64,000 nt of DNA from Pisolithus tinctorius (Eukaryota > Basidiomycota > Agaricomycetes > Boletales > Pisolithaceae), in contig JANFAH010000002.1 in the NCBI GenBank assembly GCA_024663395.1, positions 4,836,001 through 4,900,000 of the forward strand, given 5' to 3'. The notes beneath the pieces are model-generated. The model searched no databases and was not told the DNA's origin. It worked only from the letters and a program-made list of their open reading frames with translations. The position numbers and the translations under genes are program-made. Each line of letters opens with the position of its first letter. Within the stretch, counting starts at the first letter, position 1. Positions 33,815 to 47,044 of this stretch are shown here, in pieces.

Positions 33815-36339
33815 CTATGACAATATCCAAACGGCCGCGGCGACCGTGATAAATAACGAGCTCGATAGTCCGAAGTAAGGTATTCCCAGAGCTTGTGCAC
33901 CACTCCACCCTGGCGGGACACCAAGCGCTGTAGTCGGATCGGAAACGTGGTACGTCGACGTGACAGACTGGCCCTCCGAATTTGTGTATATCGTCGTATA
34001 CGCATCGTAGACCTTCGGGAGAGCAGATGCGTTCACGGTGGGTGAAGCAAGAATGGGGGAGTAGGTGCTCGTCGCCAGTTCGGATGCAACTATTTCTCCA
34101 AACGTCGCTGGAACCGAGGTGTTGAACGTGTATGGTGGTGTGGTATAGGACGGCGTGGCCAGAACATAGTTTGGAAGGACCGTTGCAACAGTTGCTGATA
34201 CGGACGAGAGGAAAGCAGAAACAGCGGTGGGGGATTCGACGGTAGCCGATGCATTCGATAGCGCATAGAGACCAATCATGGGAGGTTCCTCGTCATCTAT
34301 ACCATAACTGCGAGCCAACACGGCAACACACGCATTACACCCAGCAAACCACGAGAGATTCTTTCCGACTCACCTCCACACAGAGTACACTGTACGCAGG
34401 AACGGGGTTCCTGGGGACGCCTACCGTCAGCAAGGGGAAGCCAAAAAGGAACGTCGACCTTCACCGAGTTGCCAATCAACACCATCCGAACTCGGCGGTA
34501 ACGCCTTCGGCCACGACAGACACAGGCCTGGGTTGCTGGCCGCAGGACCAATGATATAGTCGGTGGGCTGCAGCACGAATGTGTTGTTATCCCTAAAAAC
34601 AGCAGTGTAAATGTTGATCGTGTGATATAGAAGAATATACGTACCCAAAGGTAAAGGAAATGATCGGAGATGAAGTACAGGGGATGACCCACTGTCCACC
34701 TAAAAGTACGTAAACCCCCTGATCGTATGTGACGTCGTTCATCACTTACTTTCATCGACAAGCCGACTCCCCGGAATGAGACTATAAAACCGCGTTACCT
34801 GCAATTAAACCCGGCATTTCAGTTCTCTCCGTGGACACTATAAAATAGCACCAACATCTTGATATGGGCCATAGATGCCAGGTGTCCCACTACAGGAAGG
34901 CGTCAGTCAACGGCCTCACGCGCTTGCAAAGAAAGACGACTAACATGTCCAAGAGTGCAATAGAGGAGTTGTCTGTTAGGGTAGGATATGTGGGTATAGG
35001 GGTCAGACTCGTCCCGTTGACCTGCTCGAACGGTAAGCAAACGAAGCCTTGAAACGCCCGTAGTGATAGTACGTACCGAGAATCCCGTCATGTAGATGGA
35101 CCAGTAGAAGTATCCCGACGTGTTCGTCTGCGTACCAATCGGGGAGAAAGGCACCACCTCGTTCCAAATGATATTGCTGACATTCTGGACGACCGAAACG
35201 TCGATGGCGCCTAACATAGCATCGCGCATCGCGTGATCAGCCGAGCCGAGCCGATCAAGGTGCGACACCCTCCCAAAGAACACACGCACCAAGAGCGAGG
35301 GTACCGGTCGCGTTTCTCGTGAGACTCAACCCGAATATAGGATACTGGAGTATGCCCTGTGAAGCCAGCGTCGCAAAGAACGGTGTGGCTACAAGCACCC
35401 GAGGGGGGAGGGAGGGAAAAAAAGGACGTCCAAAACACGTTTACAGACCACGCATACACGCCCAAGACGCACCATTCGCAGTAGAAGCATAAATTTCCGA
35501 TAAACGAGGAAACCCGAGCCCCAAAATCCCGCTAATTTTGTCGACCAGGGTGACGTTGGAATTCGTCACCAAGCCTTGAGGTGAGGGTAAGCAAATGTAA
35601 GTCGTCAACGGCGCGACGAACGTGAGGATTCGGATATCGTGCCCAGAACATCCTAGCTTACTCACCTATAGCCTGATTGGGGGCTGTCACGTTCGAGATT
35701 TGGATTGCCTCTCTAGCTATGAAGCCAGAAGCAGCTTGATGATTCGTTAGTTAGCTAAGTCCTCCGCTGCACTGCACGCATATATAGATGCGCCGTACCT
35801 GTTGTATCCGCATAACTGAGATTGAATACGCTGGCGTTGTTGTTCACACTGACGAACGTCGGACTGTCGTACTGTAATGGGTATCTGGGGACCTGCATAC
35901 ACGTCGGAGTCGTGCAGGCAGTTGATATGAGCCAGGCTAAACTCCTCCCACACAAAAAAAAAAAAAAATCAAACACGGCTCGACGAGCCGAAAAAGAAAG
36001 TGGACGCACAGTCAGCAGACCCAGTGTCGATAGTTGCACGAAAGGTGATCAGACCAGCTTCAAGAACAATGTAGTACGTCCTATGTAGGAGCCCAATTAA
36101 CAGTTTGCGAGAGATATGCATGTAGGCCATATAATAACCACGCACCCGTCGTCGGCCAGAGTAACTGGAGTTATTCCGGATCCATTTGGCGAAGAAGAGT
36201 TGGTGCCGTTTAGCTGGCCTCCTTGTTGAACGGTCACGATATTCGCTAGAGAACGTGGTGCGCCGATTCCTTGACAGAGTACGCAGTGTAGTAGTAGTAG
36301 GACGGCGACGGTGGGGAATGACAACCACTGCAACGACAT
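33815..36339 (-). CDS. Pepsin-family (A1) aspartic protease, secreted or surface-anchored
   Basis: Multi-exon gene, start at 36339 (MSLQWLSFPTVAVLLLLHCV), a clear signal peptide. Introns I could place: 36145-36081 and 36009-35937; about six more follow. The first active-site block is IDTGSADSWLIST, split by an intron after DTGSAD. Next are FNLSYADTTG (flap region), then DKISGILGLGFPRLSEI, PIFGLSLTRN, NTSGYFYWSIYMTGFSV and SIALLDM with a second Asp block GTPGIYGP. The C-terminal 130 residues are Ser/Thr/Pro-rich and end in a hydrophobic stretch (LFITVAAAVWILS), suggesting a GPI anchor or membrane tail. In the second active site the family's DTG is not obvious: ALLD sits at an exon end and I read GTPG after the splice, consistent with D-(T/G)-G split by an intron. 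Acts outside the cell on proteins. Confidence 0.85.
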
Positions 36340-36827
36340 CTTAGGCTTTTTCGAGCTGCTTTCTTCACGGATACATTCGCAGGAGGCTCCAAGCCCGAGT
36401 AAAGAATGGATTGACTGATCCGAGGGATGGTTGACAATAGTCCGTTGCGGGGAAGTTGGGCCGCAGCATGGCAACCACGACGACCCAAATTTGCTAAGCC
36501 CCTAATACTGAACAACTGCAAGGGACTTACTGCAACCCGAAGACGATGTCGGCCGCATGCACGAAAGACAGAGCGAATGTTCCACTGAAGTAAAGAGACA
36601 GGTATCCAGAAACATACATAACTACACTTGGCGCGGGGTAATACATCCAACAAAGTCACAGGGAGTCAAGTACGAAGAGGTGGCCATACTAAAAAGAAAT
36701 GGGAAATAGAACGAAAAAAAAAAACCGAGTGACAGGTATAACAAGGATTCAATATGACATAAAAACGAGATGGAGCGGGAATTCTCCAAGATAAGTAGGT
36801 AGAGGGAGGACATCATAACGCAACCGA
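36340..36827. promoter_or_regulatory. Spacer between the protease start and the RasGAP 3' end
   Basis: About 490 bp. Both genes run minus, so this holds the RasGAP 3' flank and the protease promoter. Two poly-A/T runs (about 36714-36724) lie near the RasGAP end. No further gene is supported. Confidence 0.5.
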
Positions 36828-39632
36828 TCACCGTTTTGCAAAAACCTTTTTAAGAAGAGCCAAAACTTTGGGTACGTTTAACTGAACGTACTCGAGATCT
36901 AAGAGGTGTTTGTTATCCTTTTGCTATAAACATAGGGTGAGAAAAACGTTCTTCCAGGAGATCATCCAGAACCAACCTTCTCTAGTAAGTCGTCTATCTT
37001 GAGGTCCATCTCGAGGATGGCTTTCTCGCGACCTTTATAGTGTAACGATATGATAAACGCCCCCGGTGAAGGCGACGTGATATTAAAGTAAATATTAGGA
37101 CGCCTATTGACCAAATTGGTAAGAGTGAGAGCGATCAGTAGCGAAAGCACTCACCGGCTATCGGGCACGTTGCTCTCGACGATGATACCCTCCTTCTCAA
37201 GTTGTGCATGCGTAAAGCGATACGGTCCAAGAACAACAGCTTTCGAAGGCTTTCTCTCCTTGCCGCCTACGGTGATAACTCCAACACCTATCGTGCTGCC
37301 TTTATCCTTACTAGTCGTTAGGCGGACGTTCTGCAGATAAGCCTTGTACTGCTCGAGTTGGGTACGCAAGTAACTGTTGTGGTCGCAGATCGTCTTGTAT
37401 ACTGCCTCGAGAGACTTGGTTTCGAGCAGTACCTTCTCTCGCAAATTGCCAAGGTGGGCAAGTTCAGCAGCAACTTCTTCCCGCATGAGCTTGTGCCCGT
37501 CCGTCGAGTCGATAATCTTAATCTCCTCCAGCTCGCGAAGCATCTCCTTCACCTTGATTCCCTTGCGAACGAGAGTCGCATCCCTCGTGGTGGCTGCCCG
37601 TTCCGCGATGGCTGCAAGGTTGTACGGCTGCTGGTCAGCAGCGCCAGGGAGTGAACGTATGAGTTGAACGAGGATGGACTTGGTCTCCATATAGAGCATT
37701 TCGCTTTGTGAGACAGAGTCCATGAGAGCGGTGTGCAGATCCTGTACGGGGGTCTCCCAACGGCTGTAGAGATTGAGTTCGATGGTACGATTCTCCTTTC
37801 GGGGGACTTGGGCGGGTGCTGGACCTAGCTCATCCGTAAGGATACGGAGATGTTGTTTGTCATTTGGAGACTTGAAACCAGGAATTAACAAGCGAACGGT
37901 CCGAGAAGTAGCATGGACTTACGAGGGTTTCGATGTGCTGTAATATCAGGGAGTGGGTGTTGTACAACTCATTCATGGTGATGTGGATGACCAAATCTTT
38001 CTTCGATAAGGCCATGTATTGGTCCATCTGCGGAGAGAACGGATGAGATGATTACGAGCAGAACGAAGCAGACGGCAATCACCTCGAGAGATTCAAGGAA
38101 GTCGCCGACCTCGCACAAATTATTAAGGAATTGGTTGATACGGGCCTTGTTGTTCTCCACGAACGGATTTAGTGTGATCATGTATGCTTCTTTGGCGTAA
38201 GAGGGCTTGTTGGCGAGGTTCTGAAGCATTTTTGCTATCTTTGGAGAGGGTGAGGTAACGTTCGGCGGAAACGGAGATTCCGAAAACGTACCAGGGTCAG
38301 CGTTCGACGGGGATGCTTTGCTGGCACGGAATCCACAAGCATGTAGGCTTGAGGCGTAACTATCGCAGGGTTGATGAAACGCAAGAAGAAGAAGCCTCCT
38401 ATTAAGGAACATATGGCGTAATCCGTTGCTTCCGGATACTTGCGCTGGAAGGCTGGCTAAGTAACGTGAACGCCGGGGTTCGGTAAAAGCTAGAACTTAC
38501 CCGGGTCAAGCTTCTGATTTGCTTACATATCCACCGGATGCCGTACGGGACGGTCTCCATGCTTTCGATGATAGTGACAAGGAAGCTATTGGCGATTTCC
38601 ATTAGCATCGTGAGGCGTGGTGCGATGATGGCCTGGACGTCCGGGTTCTCCGCTGCGAGCTCCGGGGGTACACCACGGGGCAAATTTGGCGGTAGTGAGC
38701 CGGTCTCCTCTTCAATTTGATTGATCATCTGTTCGTAGACCTGGACGAAGTGGGTTGGTCAACTACGTGGAGGTTGCTGAGACGCAGAGGAGGTGTATAC
38801 CTTGACGGGGTTAATCTCGAGATTGAGATCTTTGTGCTCTATGAGGCTGTTAATGCGCTCTGCAAGCACTGACTTGAGATAGCTTTGGCCCGGGCCTCGC
38901 CGAGTGTAGGTGGTCATCATGCGGGAAACCGGGGTGTTGGCGCGGAGGAGGGATCCAAATTCAGTTGCGGTCTCAAACTGTGCGGATAGGACGGATTGGA
39001 ACATGGTGAGGAGTAAGTGTTCTTCCCGGCTTTCGTACTGGTTCCCGTACAGCGTGAACATGACCGTTTGAAGAAGGGTGTCGATTTCGGAGAGGCTGAC
39101 GAGTCGACAGAGGGCTGCGATATGACGAGGTTCTGACTGCAAAAGGAAAAAGAGGTTCGAGTATTGTTGAAGTTTACGGTCGTCTGGATAGTGACCCTCC
39201 GTCGGATCCACTTCCTCGAGTGTTCGCTCCACTTCGCGTTGCTATCCAAATATCCATGAGCGACGGGGAGATAGAATTAGCGTAGACAGTCACACACTTC
39301 GTCCTCTGCCATGCGATTGTGAATAAGAAGTGCTATTCTGGAGTCGAGATAGCGGACGTCGCGCTCGAGCACGAAATTTTTCTTTGACTGGGAGGATATC
39401 TTTCCCTTGAGGTCCCGTAGTCGTTTCTGGGCTGTGCAAAGAGAGGGTTGTGGTGTCGAAGTAGCATGGGATGAGCAGACGCACCTCTTGCGAGATCGTC
39501 TTCGACCTCCACGTCCTGCTCTGCAGCCATGCTGAACAGCGCGGTCACGCTGTATCGATTCGTGTTTCTGTTCGTGAGTCGTCTTCCCATGACAGATCCC
39601 GGGGAGGTGGGTTGTTGGTCAACGAAGGCCAT
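36828..39632 (-). CDS. Ras GTPase-activating protein (Sar1/Gap1 type, RasGAP + RasGAP C-terminal domain)
   Basis: Start [13 protein letters not shown] at 39632, stop at 36830-36828, about nine short introns. After an N-terminal coiled coil ([18 protein letters not shown]) the RasGAP domain begins near [19 protein letters not shown]. It has the arginine-finger region [18 protein letters not shown] and the family signature [16 protein letters not shown] helical linker and the IQGAP-like RasGAP C-terminal domain follow ([27 protein letters not shown] to [14 protein letters not shown]). There is no IQ or calponin domain, so it is the Sar1/Gap1 group rather than a full IQGAP. Expected role: stimulating GTP hydrolysis by Ras at the membrane, switching off mating and nutrient signalling. 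The finger Arg is present, so activity is likely retained. Convergent or neighbouring genes do not overlap. Confidence 0.9.
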
Positions 39633-40020
39633 AGCAGTTGTTGCGACAGTTAAATTGATGATTGGATTGAGGTGGGCGGTGTCAAAAGATGTTGGCCACC
39701 GTCGTGGCAGGAGAGATGGATGATGGCCGGGATGTACAGGCCGAGCTAGCGGGTATAACAACAAAGAACTGATAGTGGGTGGAGGTGGAATGCAGTGGCT
39801 GGGCGCTTGAAAAAATTGATTCACTAATACTCTATGCAACACCCCGCCACGTATGATCTACTAGAGAAGCATCGATAGTACAGCCTCCGATGATTGGTAC
39901 GGTTTCGATGGGTACCGGACACTGCAGTGCAGAGCTCTGTACCGTAGAGACTGTCAATTGAGATGGGTAGTCACTGTATTAGTACCATACTACCATCTGC
40001 TTCAAATCTCCACTACCAAC
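39633..40020. promoter_or_regulatory. Shared divergent promoter of the RasGAP and PalA genes
   Basis: 388 bp between two divergent starts, CG-rich, no gene. The two genes may share regulatory sites; nothing specific is identifiable. Confidence 0.55.
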
Positions 40021-43000
40021 ATGCCAAACCACCTTGGCATCCCCTTCAAGAAGACTTACACCGCACCCATTCGTGCCAGCGTTCGCGATTACATCCTCCG
40101 CCACACAGAGGACCATCCAGATGCCTACAAATCAGACATCGCACAATGGGAGTCCCTCCGTGTGGCGTGCATGAACACGGCTGCGGGTGCCCTACACAGC
40201 AGCAACGTCGACAGCTTCCTGAAGTACGTCGTGGTGCAGCCACGCGTGCACACGCAAACGTTTCGATCTGACCAGTGTGACACAGATATCATGCCCAACT
40301 CGTATTCATCCTTGCCAAACTGCCATCAGATGTCAGCTTGAATGCGCTTTACCCATTCCATGACCTCATTCATATCTGCCTCAGATAAACCTAGAGATCT
40401 CTTACGTTCACCCGTTTTCCGCATCGGGATCCATCCCACTGACACTGCGCAGTTTGGCGTTCGAGAGAGCGAGCATCCTCTTCAATCTGGCGGCGCTGTA
40501 CTCACGGCTAGCGACCGCAGAGGACAGATCCAGCCAGGATGGCTTGAAGCGCGCGACCACTTACTATCAGGTTCGCTCCGTTCCGTCGTACCTTCGTTAT
40601 CTACACCTTCTAACCGGCAACCAAACAGAGTGCGGCAGGGACCCTGTCATATCTAAGCTCGTCTGCATTGCCAAAGTTGCGATTTCCAGCAGACACAGAA
40701 GAGATCCCGACAGACTTGACAGAGCCCTTTGTGAGAAGCCTGGAGAATCTGATGCTCGCACAGGCGCAAGAATGTGCATGGCAGCGTGCAGTCGCAGGCA
40801 AGTCTCTATCCCCAGTGGTCGTGATTTTTCTTACTTGCACCAGACCTCTACAAGAACGGACTTATCGCTAAATTGGCGGCGGGAGTAGCTTCTCTTTACA
40901 CTTCATCGTTGGAGGCGATACGCTCTGCTCCACCAACAATCTCTAGTTCACTACCTTCTGTGAGTGGATCGCCATAACCGGATCCTATCCTCATGGCTTG
41001 AAAAAAAAAGACCTGGGCGACTCACTTAGAAACCAAACAACGTCATTTCCGCGCAGCAGCACAATACAGGAAAAGTATAGACGAGCTCGAAGCTAATAGG
41101 TACTTCTCCTAATTCCATACCCTATTTCCCTTCACCGAACCGGGGGATTACTAGATACGGTGACGAATTACGCAGACTAATGGATGCAGAGGAAGAAGCC
41201 AAAAAGGGACACAGCCTAGCCAAACGCAGTTCTGTCGCACCAGCAGTAATACAAGACATCAAAGTGAGCATACATGACCCTTCCAGAACTTCTCTGACAC
41301 ACAACCTAGTCTTTACTAGACGTCCTTCAGAAAAACATTGGGCGTGCACAACGTGACAACGACCTGATCTACCATTGCAACATCCCAGCTTCCACCGCGA
41401 TCGATCCAATACAAGAAGTCATCATGGTAAAGAGCAACGTTCCCCCGGGTTTACTGGACCCAAAGAGTCTCATCGGTAACGGTGGCATTCTTTTTGACGA
41501 CATGCTGGGATGGGGAGCTCGGGAAGCCGTCAGTAAGTCGCTTCCAGTAAGAAACCCGGTGACTGCCTGACCACTGCAGACATATACAACGACAATAAGC
41601 AAACATTAGTTAAGGAGCGGGTCGTCGAAGCCGCTCAAGTGCTTGACGACGAAGCAGACCGGTTCGTGTCTGACCGATGAGGCGATGTTGATTACTCACG
41701 TCTAACCAGACTTCTGCGTTCGCTCAATCTCCCAGCCTCTCTCGAAGCACTGGAACGACCTATCGGACTGCCTCCTAGTTTGTTGAAGAAGGCTGAGGAG
41801 GTCCGGCTGGAACAAGGACCAGATAGAATCGAAGCGTACCTCGATGACGTTCAGCACTTGGCCAGACGCGCGATGACATTACTAGACGAGGCAAGGAGCG
41901 TCCATCCCCTCATTCTCCATCTTCTAACCTCCATTTACAGGCCATGGATATCCTGGATAGCGAAGCCTCCGAAGACGAAGCCGCACGCAAAGAATTATCC
42001 CTGTCGAGACCGCTTTCTCACGAAGCTAACCGGGAGCTCGTAGCCAAGCAACAACGATACAGAACCATCCTTCTGGAAGCTGCCCAAAGTGACGTCACTG
42101 TGCGCGAGAAATGGGAAGAATCGGAAGCTGCTATTGTCAACTTGACCTTGGATGAGGTGATTCGGCGAGCACATGGTAACTTGACACGCTCTGATTATTC
42201 TTTTTTTAGGAGGAACTCGAAGCTTTGGTGCCGTCAACGACGGTGTCTATTGACGGTAAAGTCAGCATGGCGAACAATCAGACCCAGATCCACGCTCGTG
42301 CACTCCGTGCACTCCTGGAATCCCTAGATGATGTCAGGAAGGATTGTAGCCAACTGGTTGCGAGGGCACAAAGACTAGTGGAAGCGGACGACATCAAGCC
42401 TAGCATCATTTCTGCGGCTAGCAACTTCAATAGTTGGGAGGAACTAACTCCCGCGATGTTCGTCGACGTGTCAGATGCAGAACTTGCAAAATATGATAGG
42501 TACATCCAAGGTTTGGCGGAAGGAAAGAAGAAACAAGAAGGGATCCTCGAAGCTATCAAGGTCTGCTTTCGCCTGACACTACCTTGTCTTTTTCCCTGCA
42601 TCCTGACAAAAACAATCACAGTCTAAGAACGAGCAATTCTTGTCGTCTCGTAAGGAAGATCCGGCCGTCAAAGACCGCGAGATCGTCCTGCACAACCTAG
42701 ACATGGCCTATGCCAAATATCTCGAGATCACCCGCAATTTGGACGAAGGTCGCAAGGTACGATGCGTCACCGTCACCACCATTTTCATAAGTAGCTGTAC
42801 TGATTGGTCGCCGTCTGCTATTAAGTTCTACAACGAGATGGCAAGCATCCTTCTGCGGTTCAAGGAGGCGTGCAGACTTTGGAGTAATCAGCGAAGTCAA
42901 GAAGCACAGTAAGCCAAAATGAAAGCAGCGTGCCCATGGTTACCTTCATAGCCTATTATCGCAGGTCGCTTTACCAATTGTTCCAGTCCCTTTCTATCCA

Positions 43001-43496
43001 AGAAGAACCTAAACCTCCGGAGCAGGAAAGTCCGGATAAGCCAGCAGAAACCTCCGTACCCGAACATCCCAGTCCTCCTCAAAGACATAAAGCAAACATT
43101 CCATCACTGTCCTCAACGGAGTGGGAGCCGCAGGAATTCCCTCCGGCGCAGCCATCTACGCCCGTCCGTAGTCGACCCAAGCAGAAGGCGAACCTACCGT
43201 CATTATCATCCCCTGAATGGGAGGCACAGGAACCGCCTACGGCACCGACACCCAGTCACCCGAAGAAGAAGAAAGCCAATTTGCCTTCGTTGTCATCCCC
43301 GGAGTGGAAGACAGAGGGCCTGGCACCGCCCCCTGCCTCTTCCCCTGAACCTGAGCGTCAGAAGCCCTCGACGAAAAAAACCTTGCCATCACTGTCCTCG
43401 GCGGAGTGGGAAACACAAGAACTGCCCCCGCCACCGCCACCTCCACCTGTTACAGAGAGAAGAGGTGCTAAAACACCAAGGAAACAGCGGCGCTGA
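40021..43496 (+). CDS. palA: BRO1-domain protein, PalA/Rim20 type
   Basis: Start MPNHLGIPFKKTYTAPI at 40021; exon 1 ends 40223 and exon 2 starts 40286; about twelve exons in all. The BRO1 domain covers the first 380 residues (DAYKSDIAQWESLR, YHAQLVFILAKLPSD, LAFERASILFNLAALYSRLA, TEEIPTDLTEPFVRSLE). The V-domain arms follow (RDNDLIYHCNIP, NVPPGLLDPKSL, ARRAMTLLDEA, KWEESEAAIVNL, LAKYDRYIQGLAEGKKKQ). The tail is Pro-rich with four repeats of the form (N/T)(I/L)PSLSS(T/P/A)EW ending in a poly-Pro run and a basic end; stop 43494-43496. In fungi PalA/Rim20 binds YPX(n)L motifs of the PacC/Rim101 factor and ESCRT-III to pass on the ambient alkaline pH signal. ALIX-type or Bro1 roles are the alternative; the DLTEPFVRSLE block favours PalA. 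Fragments of its 3' half are repeated at 45155-46747 and 57308-58758. Confidence 0.88.
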
Positions 43497-43755
43497 CGCA
43501 AATGCGACCGCATGCGGGAACGTGTTTTGATTAGTATACGAATATAAATACGGATTTCTGATCCCATGTAACGGAAGAATAATGGACCGTGATTATAATG
43601 CAATTCGGTAGCGTAGGTTCGGATATCACCAGTATGACAAGGCTAAAAACTGCTCGTACTATGTGCACAGCTAAGTTGACCGGTATCACCTGCGACTCCA
43701 ATGCGACCGTCTCTACCACTCTAATAGAAAGTAAGCTATATACATGAACAGCAAG

Positions 43756-44700
43756 TCAACGACAAGATTCCGCGGGGCACCCACAACGACACAAGGGTCG
43801 ACCCTTTCGGATGGCATCAAGTTCAGCTTGAAGCAGTTTCACTTCCCGTTCCCTAGCATTCAGTTCCTTTTCCAAGCGAGCGAGATCCCTCCTCGCCTCC
43901 GCTCCAAGCCGACCGCTCGCGTATTCCTGAACCCCGCATCGCCGACTGTTTTCGATCCTCTGTTGCATCACCCAGTTCTGGACGGCCTGTAGTTTGGCTG
44001 GACGAGGAACTCCAACTCGTGCCTCGATCTCCACCACGACTCTGCTGGATAGACTCACAGCAATATGCTGGATGACTTCTGTTGCAGTTGAAATATCGTC
44101 CTCTTCATCCTTAATAGAGTCCATGATAAGAGGAACAATTATCCCATCACACGACTAAAGAGTGAGGGGGAGAAGTCTATATCTCAACAGCCTCACCCTG
44201 AGATAATTACTGGCACACACCTCAGACTTGCTCGTTTCCCAGTCCTCAACCCTCCGCCGTTTAGCTGGGGGATGCACAGTATGTGCGTCGACACTGTCAA
44301 GATCATCGCTCGAAGAGAGGAATGTATCATCATCCGTTTCCTTCCCGACCCTGAGCTGTAATTGCAACGGCAGGGATATAGGGCAGGAAGGTTACATTTA
44401 GAGAAGGCGCGTAAGATGGTCCGTACAAGCACCTTGCCTGCCTCACTCGTCGCTATTGCTGTGCCATTCAGGTCGTTTGCACGCTGCCTCTTCGTGGTGG
44501 CCACTTGCGCCCTCTGGAATCAATGTCAGTCGTTCAGCATTGAACTTTGAAGGGTGGTGAAGGCGAACAGTGATTGCCATCTGGGAGCTGCCTGGTATTC
44601 CTTAGAGGTTACCACACCCACCTCAGACAACGACCACTGGGCACGTTGGCGCTCTCGGCAGCGCACGTGTTTCTAGCATTATGTACAGCGATGAATTCAA
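43756..44700 (-). CDS. Small coiled-coil protein with CRxGCxxESC tail, family member A
   Basis: Not a family I recognise. Minus strand, convergent with palA (260 bp between stops). The exon ending in WSLSE stops at 44622 with donor gtgggt; its start codon is unresolved. The next exon carries KRQRANDLNGTAIATSEAGK. Then comes an exon with an acidic Ser/Asp part and the nuclear-localisation-like VHPPAKRRRVED, ending KSE at donor gtgtgtg. The last exon runs from GIIVPLIMDSIKDEED through a coiled coil (LARLEKELNAREREVKLLQ) to the tail CRCGCPAESC and stop at 43758-43756. The acidic GI(I/V)(V/L)PL block and the tail are shared with member C. Likely a nuclear protein binding something through the Cys tail; function unknown. 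Confidence 0.65.
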
Positions 44701-45110
44701 TTATCTGTCGTAGTTTATACCTGAACTTGGTTTGATACTTCGAAGAAAGGGCACCGCGAAATGCAGATTGAGGTGTACCCACACTTCAATTCGCGTTTCG
44801 TGGGTCTCTTCGGAGTCGGTGCTGAAGGGAAAGGTTCGGTCTGATAGGGAACTGAGCCCTGGACAGTGATCTAACCGACCCAGACCTGTTTCACCTGCGG
44901 TGAGAGTCGGCCACGAAATTCCTGGACGCATCCTGGTCTTGGTCTGAAAATTGTTTTGTCAAGTATGTAAGTGACTACGGCGTTAGTAAGAACTACAGTC
45001 TACCTTCGTGCACGTGATTGCGGTATTCATCGTCACGCGTCAGGCATACAACCGGGAACTCGCGTCAAGTACTTTCTGCACTTCCGGCTATCCTTACTGC
45101 TCATAAAATA
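44700..45110. other. Intergenic, no supported gene
   Basis: A minus-strand open stretch of 76 codons (44931-44701) lacks motifs. It may include upstream sequence or a first exon of member A. Nothing else is seen. Confidence 0.35.
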
Positions 45111-45154
45111 TATGAAGAACGGTCGGGACAGTGAGAAGGCCACTCTTCGGAACA

Positions 45155-46747
45155 ACCTTTGGGATGCACAACGTGACAATGACTTGATCTATCATCGCGG
45201 CATTCCCCTCTCTACCGCGATCGGTCCAACACAGGAAACCGTCATGGTGAAGAACAATGTTCCCCCAGGTTTGTTGGACCCAAAGAACTTCGTTGGTAGC
45301 TGTGGAATTCTTTTTGGCGGAATGCTTGGATGAGGAGCTCGAGAGTTTGTTAGTAATTCGATTTCACATAGAGGTCCGGTGAATGTGAATGCCTAACCTC
45401 GCAGACCTATATAACGACAATAAGCGAGCGGTAGTCAGGGAACAGGTCGCCGAGGCCGTTTTCTCACAAGGTTGACTGGGAGCTCATAGCCAAAAAGCAA
45501 TGATACAGGAGTATCCTTCTCGAAGCTACCGAGAGTAATGTCACTTTGCTTGACCGTAGACGAGATGGTTTAGTGATCGCGCCGACCCGTCCTGATCATT
45601 TATTTAATATGCTCTTTCTTTGTAGGAGGAACCGAATGTTCGGTGCCATCGATTACGGTGTTTATCAGCGATGAAGTTAGCATGGTGGACAGTTAGGCTT
45701 GTAAGTCCCGCGAAGTCTTGGAATCGTTAAATAATGTCAGGCAGGATCGTAGCCAGCTGGTTGCAAGGGCACAGAGGCTGATGGAGGTAGACGACATCAA
45801 AACTAGCATCATGTCTGCGGCTAGTGTGGCTTTAATCGCTGGGAGGAGCCGACCCCGGTGATGCTCGCCGATGCGCCGGACGCAGAAGCCGCAAAGTACG
45901 ACAGGTTTATCCGGGGTTTGGCGGGGGGGAACAAGAAACAAAAAGGGATCCTCGAAGTCACCAGGGTCTGCCTCGCCTGTTCCCTGCATCCTGACTCAAA
46001 GAATCGCAGTCCAAAAACGACCGATTCTTGCTGTCTCGGAAGGAGGACTAAAGACGGGAGATCATCCTGCGCCGCCCGGACATGGTCTATGCCAAATATC
46101 TCGAGATCACCTGCAATTTGGACGAAGGCCGCAAGGTACGACGCGTCACCACCGTTTTTGTGATCACTGTTAAGTTCTACAAACGAGTTGGGAAGTATCC
46201 TTTTTTGGCTTAAGGAGGCCTGCAGGCTTTGAAATATTCAGCGAAGTTAACAGGTACAGTAAGCCCTAAGAAAGCAACACGCTCACGCCCCTTTCTATCC
46301 AAGGACTTAAACTTCCATAGCAGAGAAATCCGGGTAAACCAGCAGAAACTTCCGTATGCGTATAACCCAGTCCTCTTCTTGAAAGGCAGGAAGCAAACAC
46401 TCGACTGAGTGGGAGCCGCAGGAATTCCTTCCGGCTCAAGCATAAGGCAAACCTACCGCCGTTATCGTCCCCTGAATTGAAGGTACAAGAACCGCCTACG
46501 GCACTGACTCGCAGTCGACCGCAGAAGAAAGCCAACTTGCCTTCACTGTCGTCTCCAGAGTGGAAGACAGGCACTGACACCGCTGCCTCCCTCTGAACCT
46601 GAACCTGAGCTCGAGCGTCAGAAGTCCTCAACAACCATGCCATGATCACTGTCCTCATCAGAGTGGATGCCGCAAGAAATGCCGCCGCCGCCACCACCTA
46701 TGACAGAGAGAAGAGGCACCAAAACGCCGGAGAAACAACGACGCTGA
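45155..46747 (+). pseudogene. palA 3'-half fragment, copy B
   Basis: Clearly derived from palA. It begins in the V domain (AQRDNDLIYHRGIPLSTAIGP, NNVPPGLLDPKNFVGS), has a TGA in the block GGMLG-GARE, and then jumps from the KRAVVREQVAEAV block to the VAKKQ block, skipping about 370 bp of the parent. It continues to the Pro-rich tail and the last stop at 46745-46747. Introns of the parent are present, so it was copied from DNA, not RNA. The BRO1 domain is missing. Several frameshifts and stops make it non-functional. Confidence 0.88.
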
Positions 46748-47044
46748 CGCAAACGGGACCTGCGGGAGCATTTATTGATTAGTTTCCGAATACGAATATT
46801 TGATTCCGTGTTAGCAGAAGACTATTGAATCGAATTGGTATATAGCGTAGGCTCAGATTGACATCGAGAGACCTGTCTGCGTCCCAGTCACCATCCCGTG
46901 CCAATCATACATTCCTTGTCATTTAGTGCACCCACAACGGCTGTGGATTAGCTGCGAATGATACTACACATCCGTTCGTGTACATAAGGATATCCTTCTC
47001 TCGCACTTTAACAGAGCCTGGTTAAGCTGCATAAAAACGGCCAA

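Noticed and set aside
37107..37667. Plus-strand open frames across the RasGAP gene
   Set aside because: Shadows of the minus-strand RasGAP exons, which carry the conserved domain.
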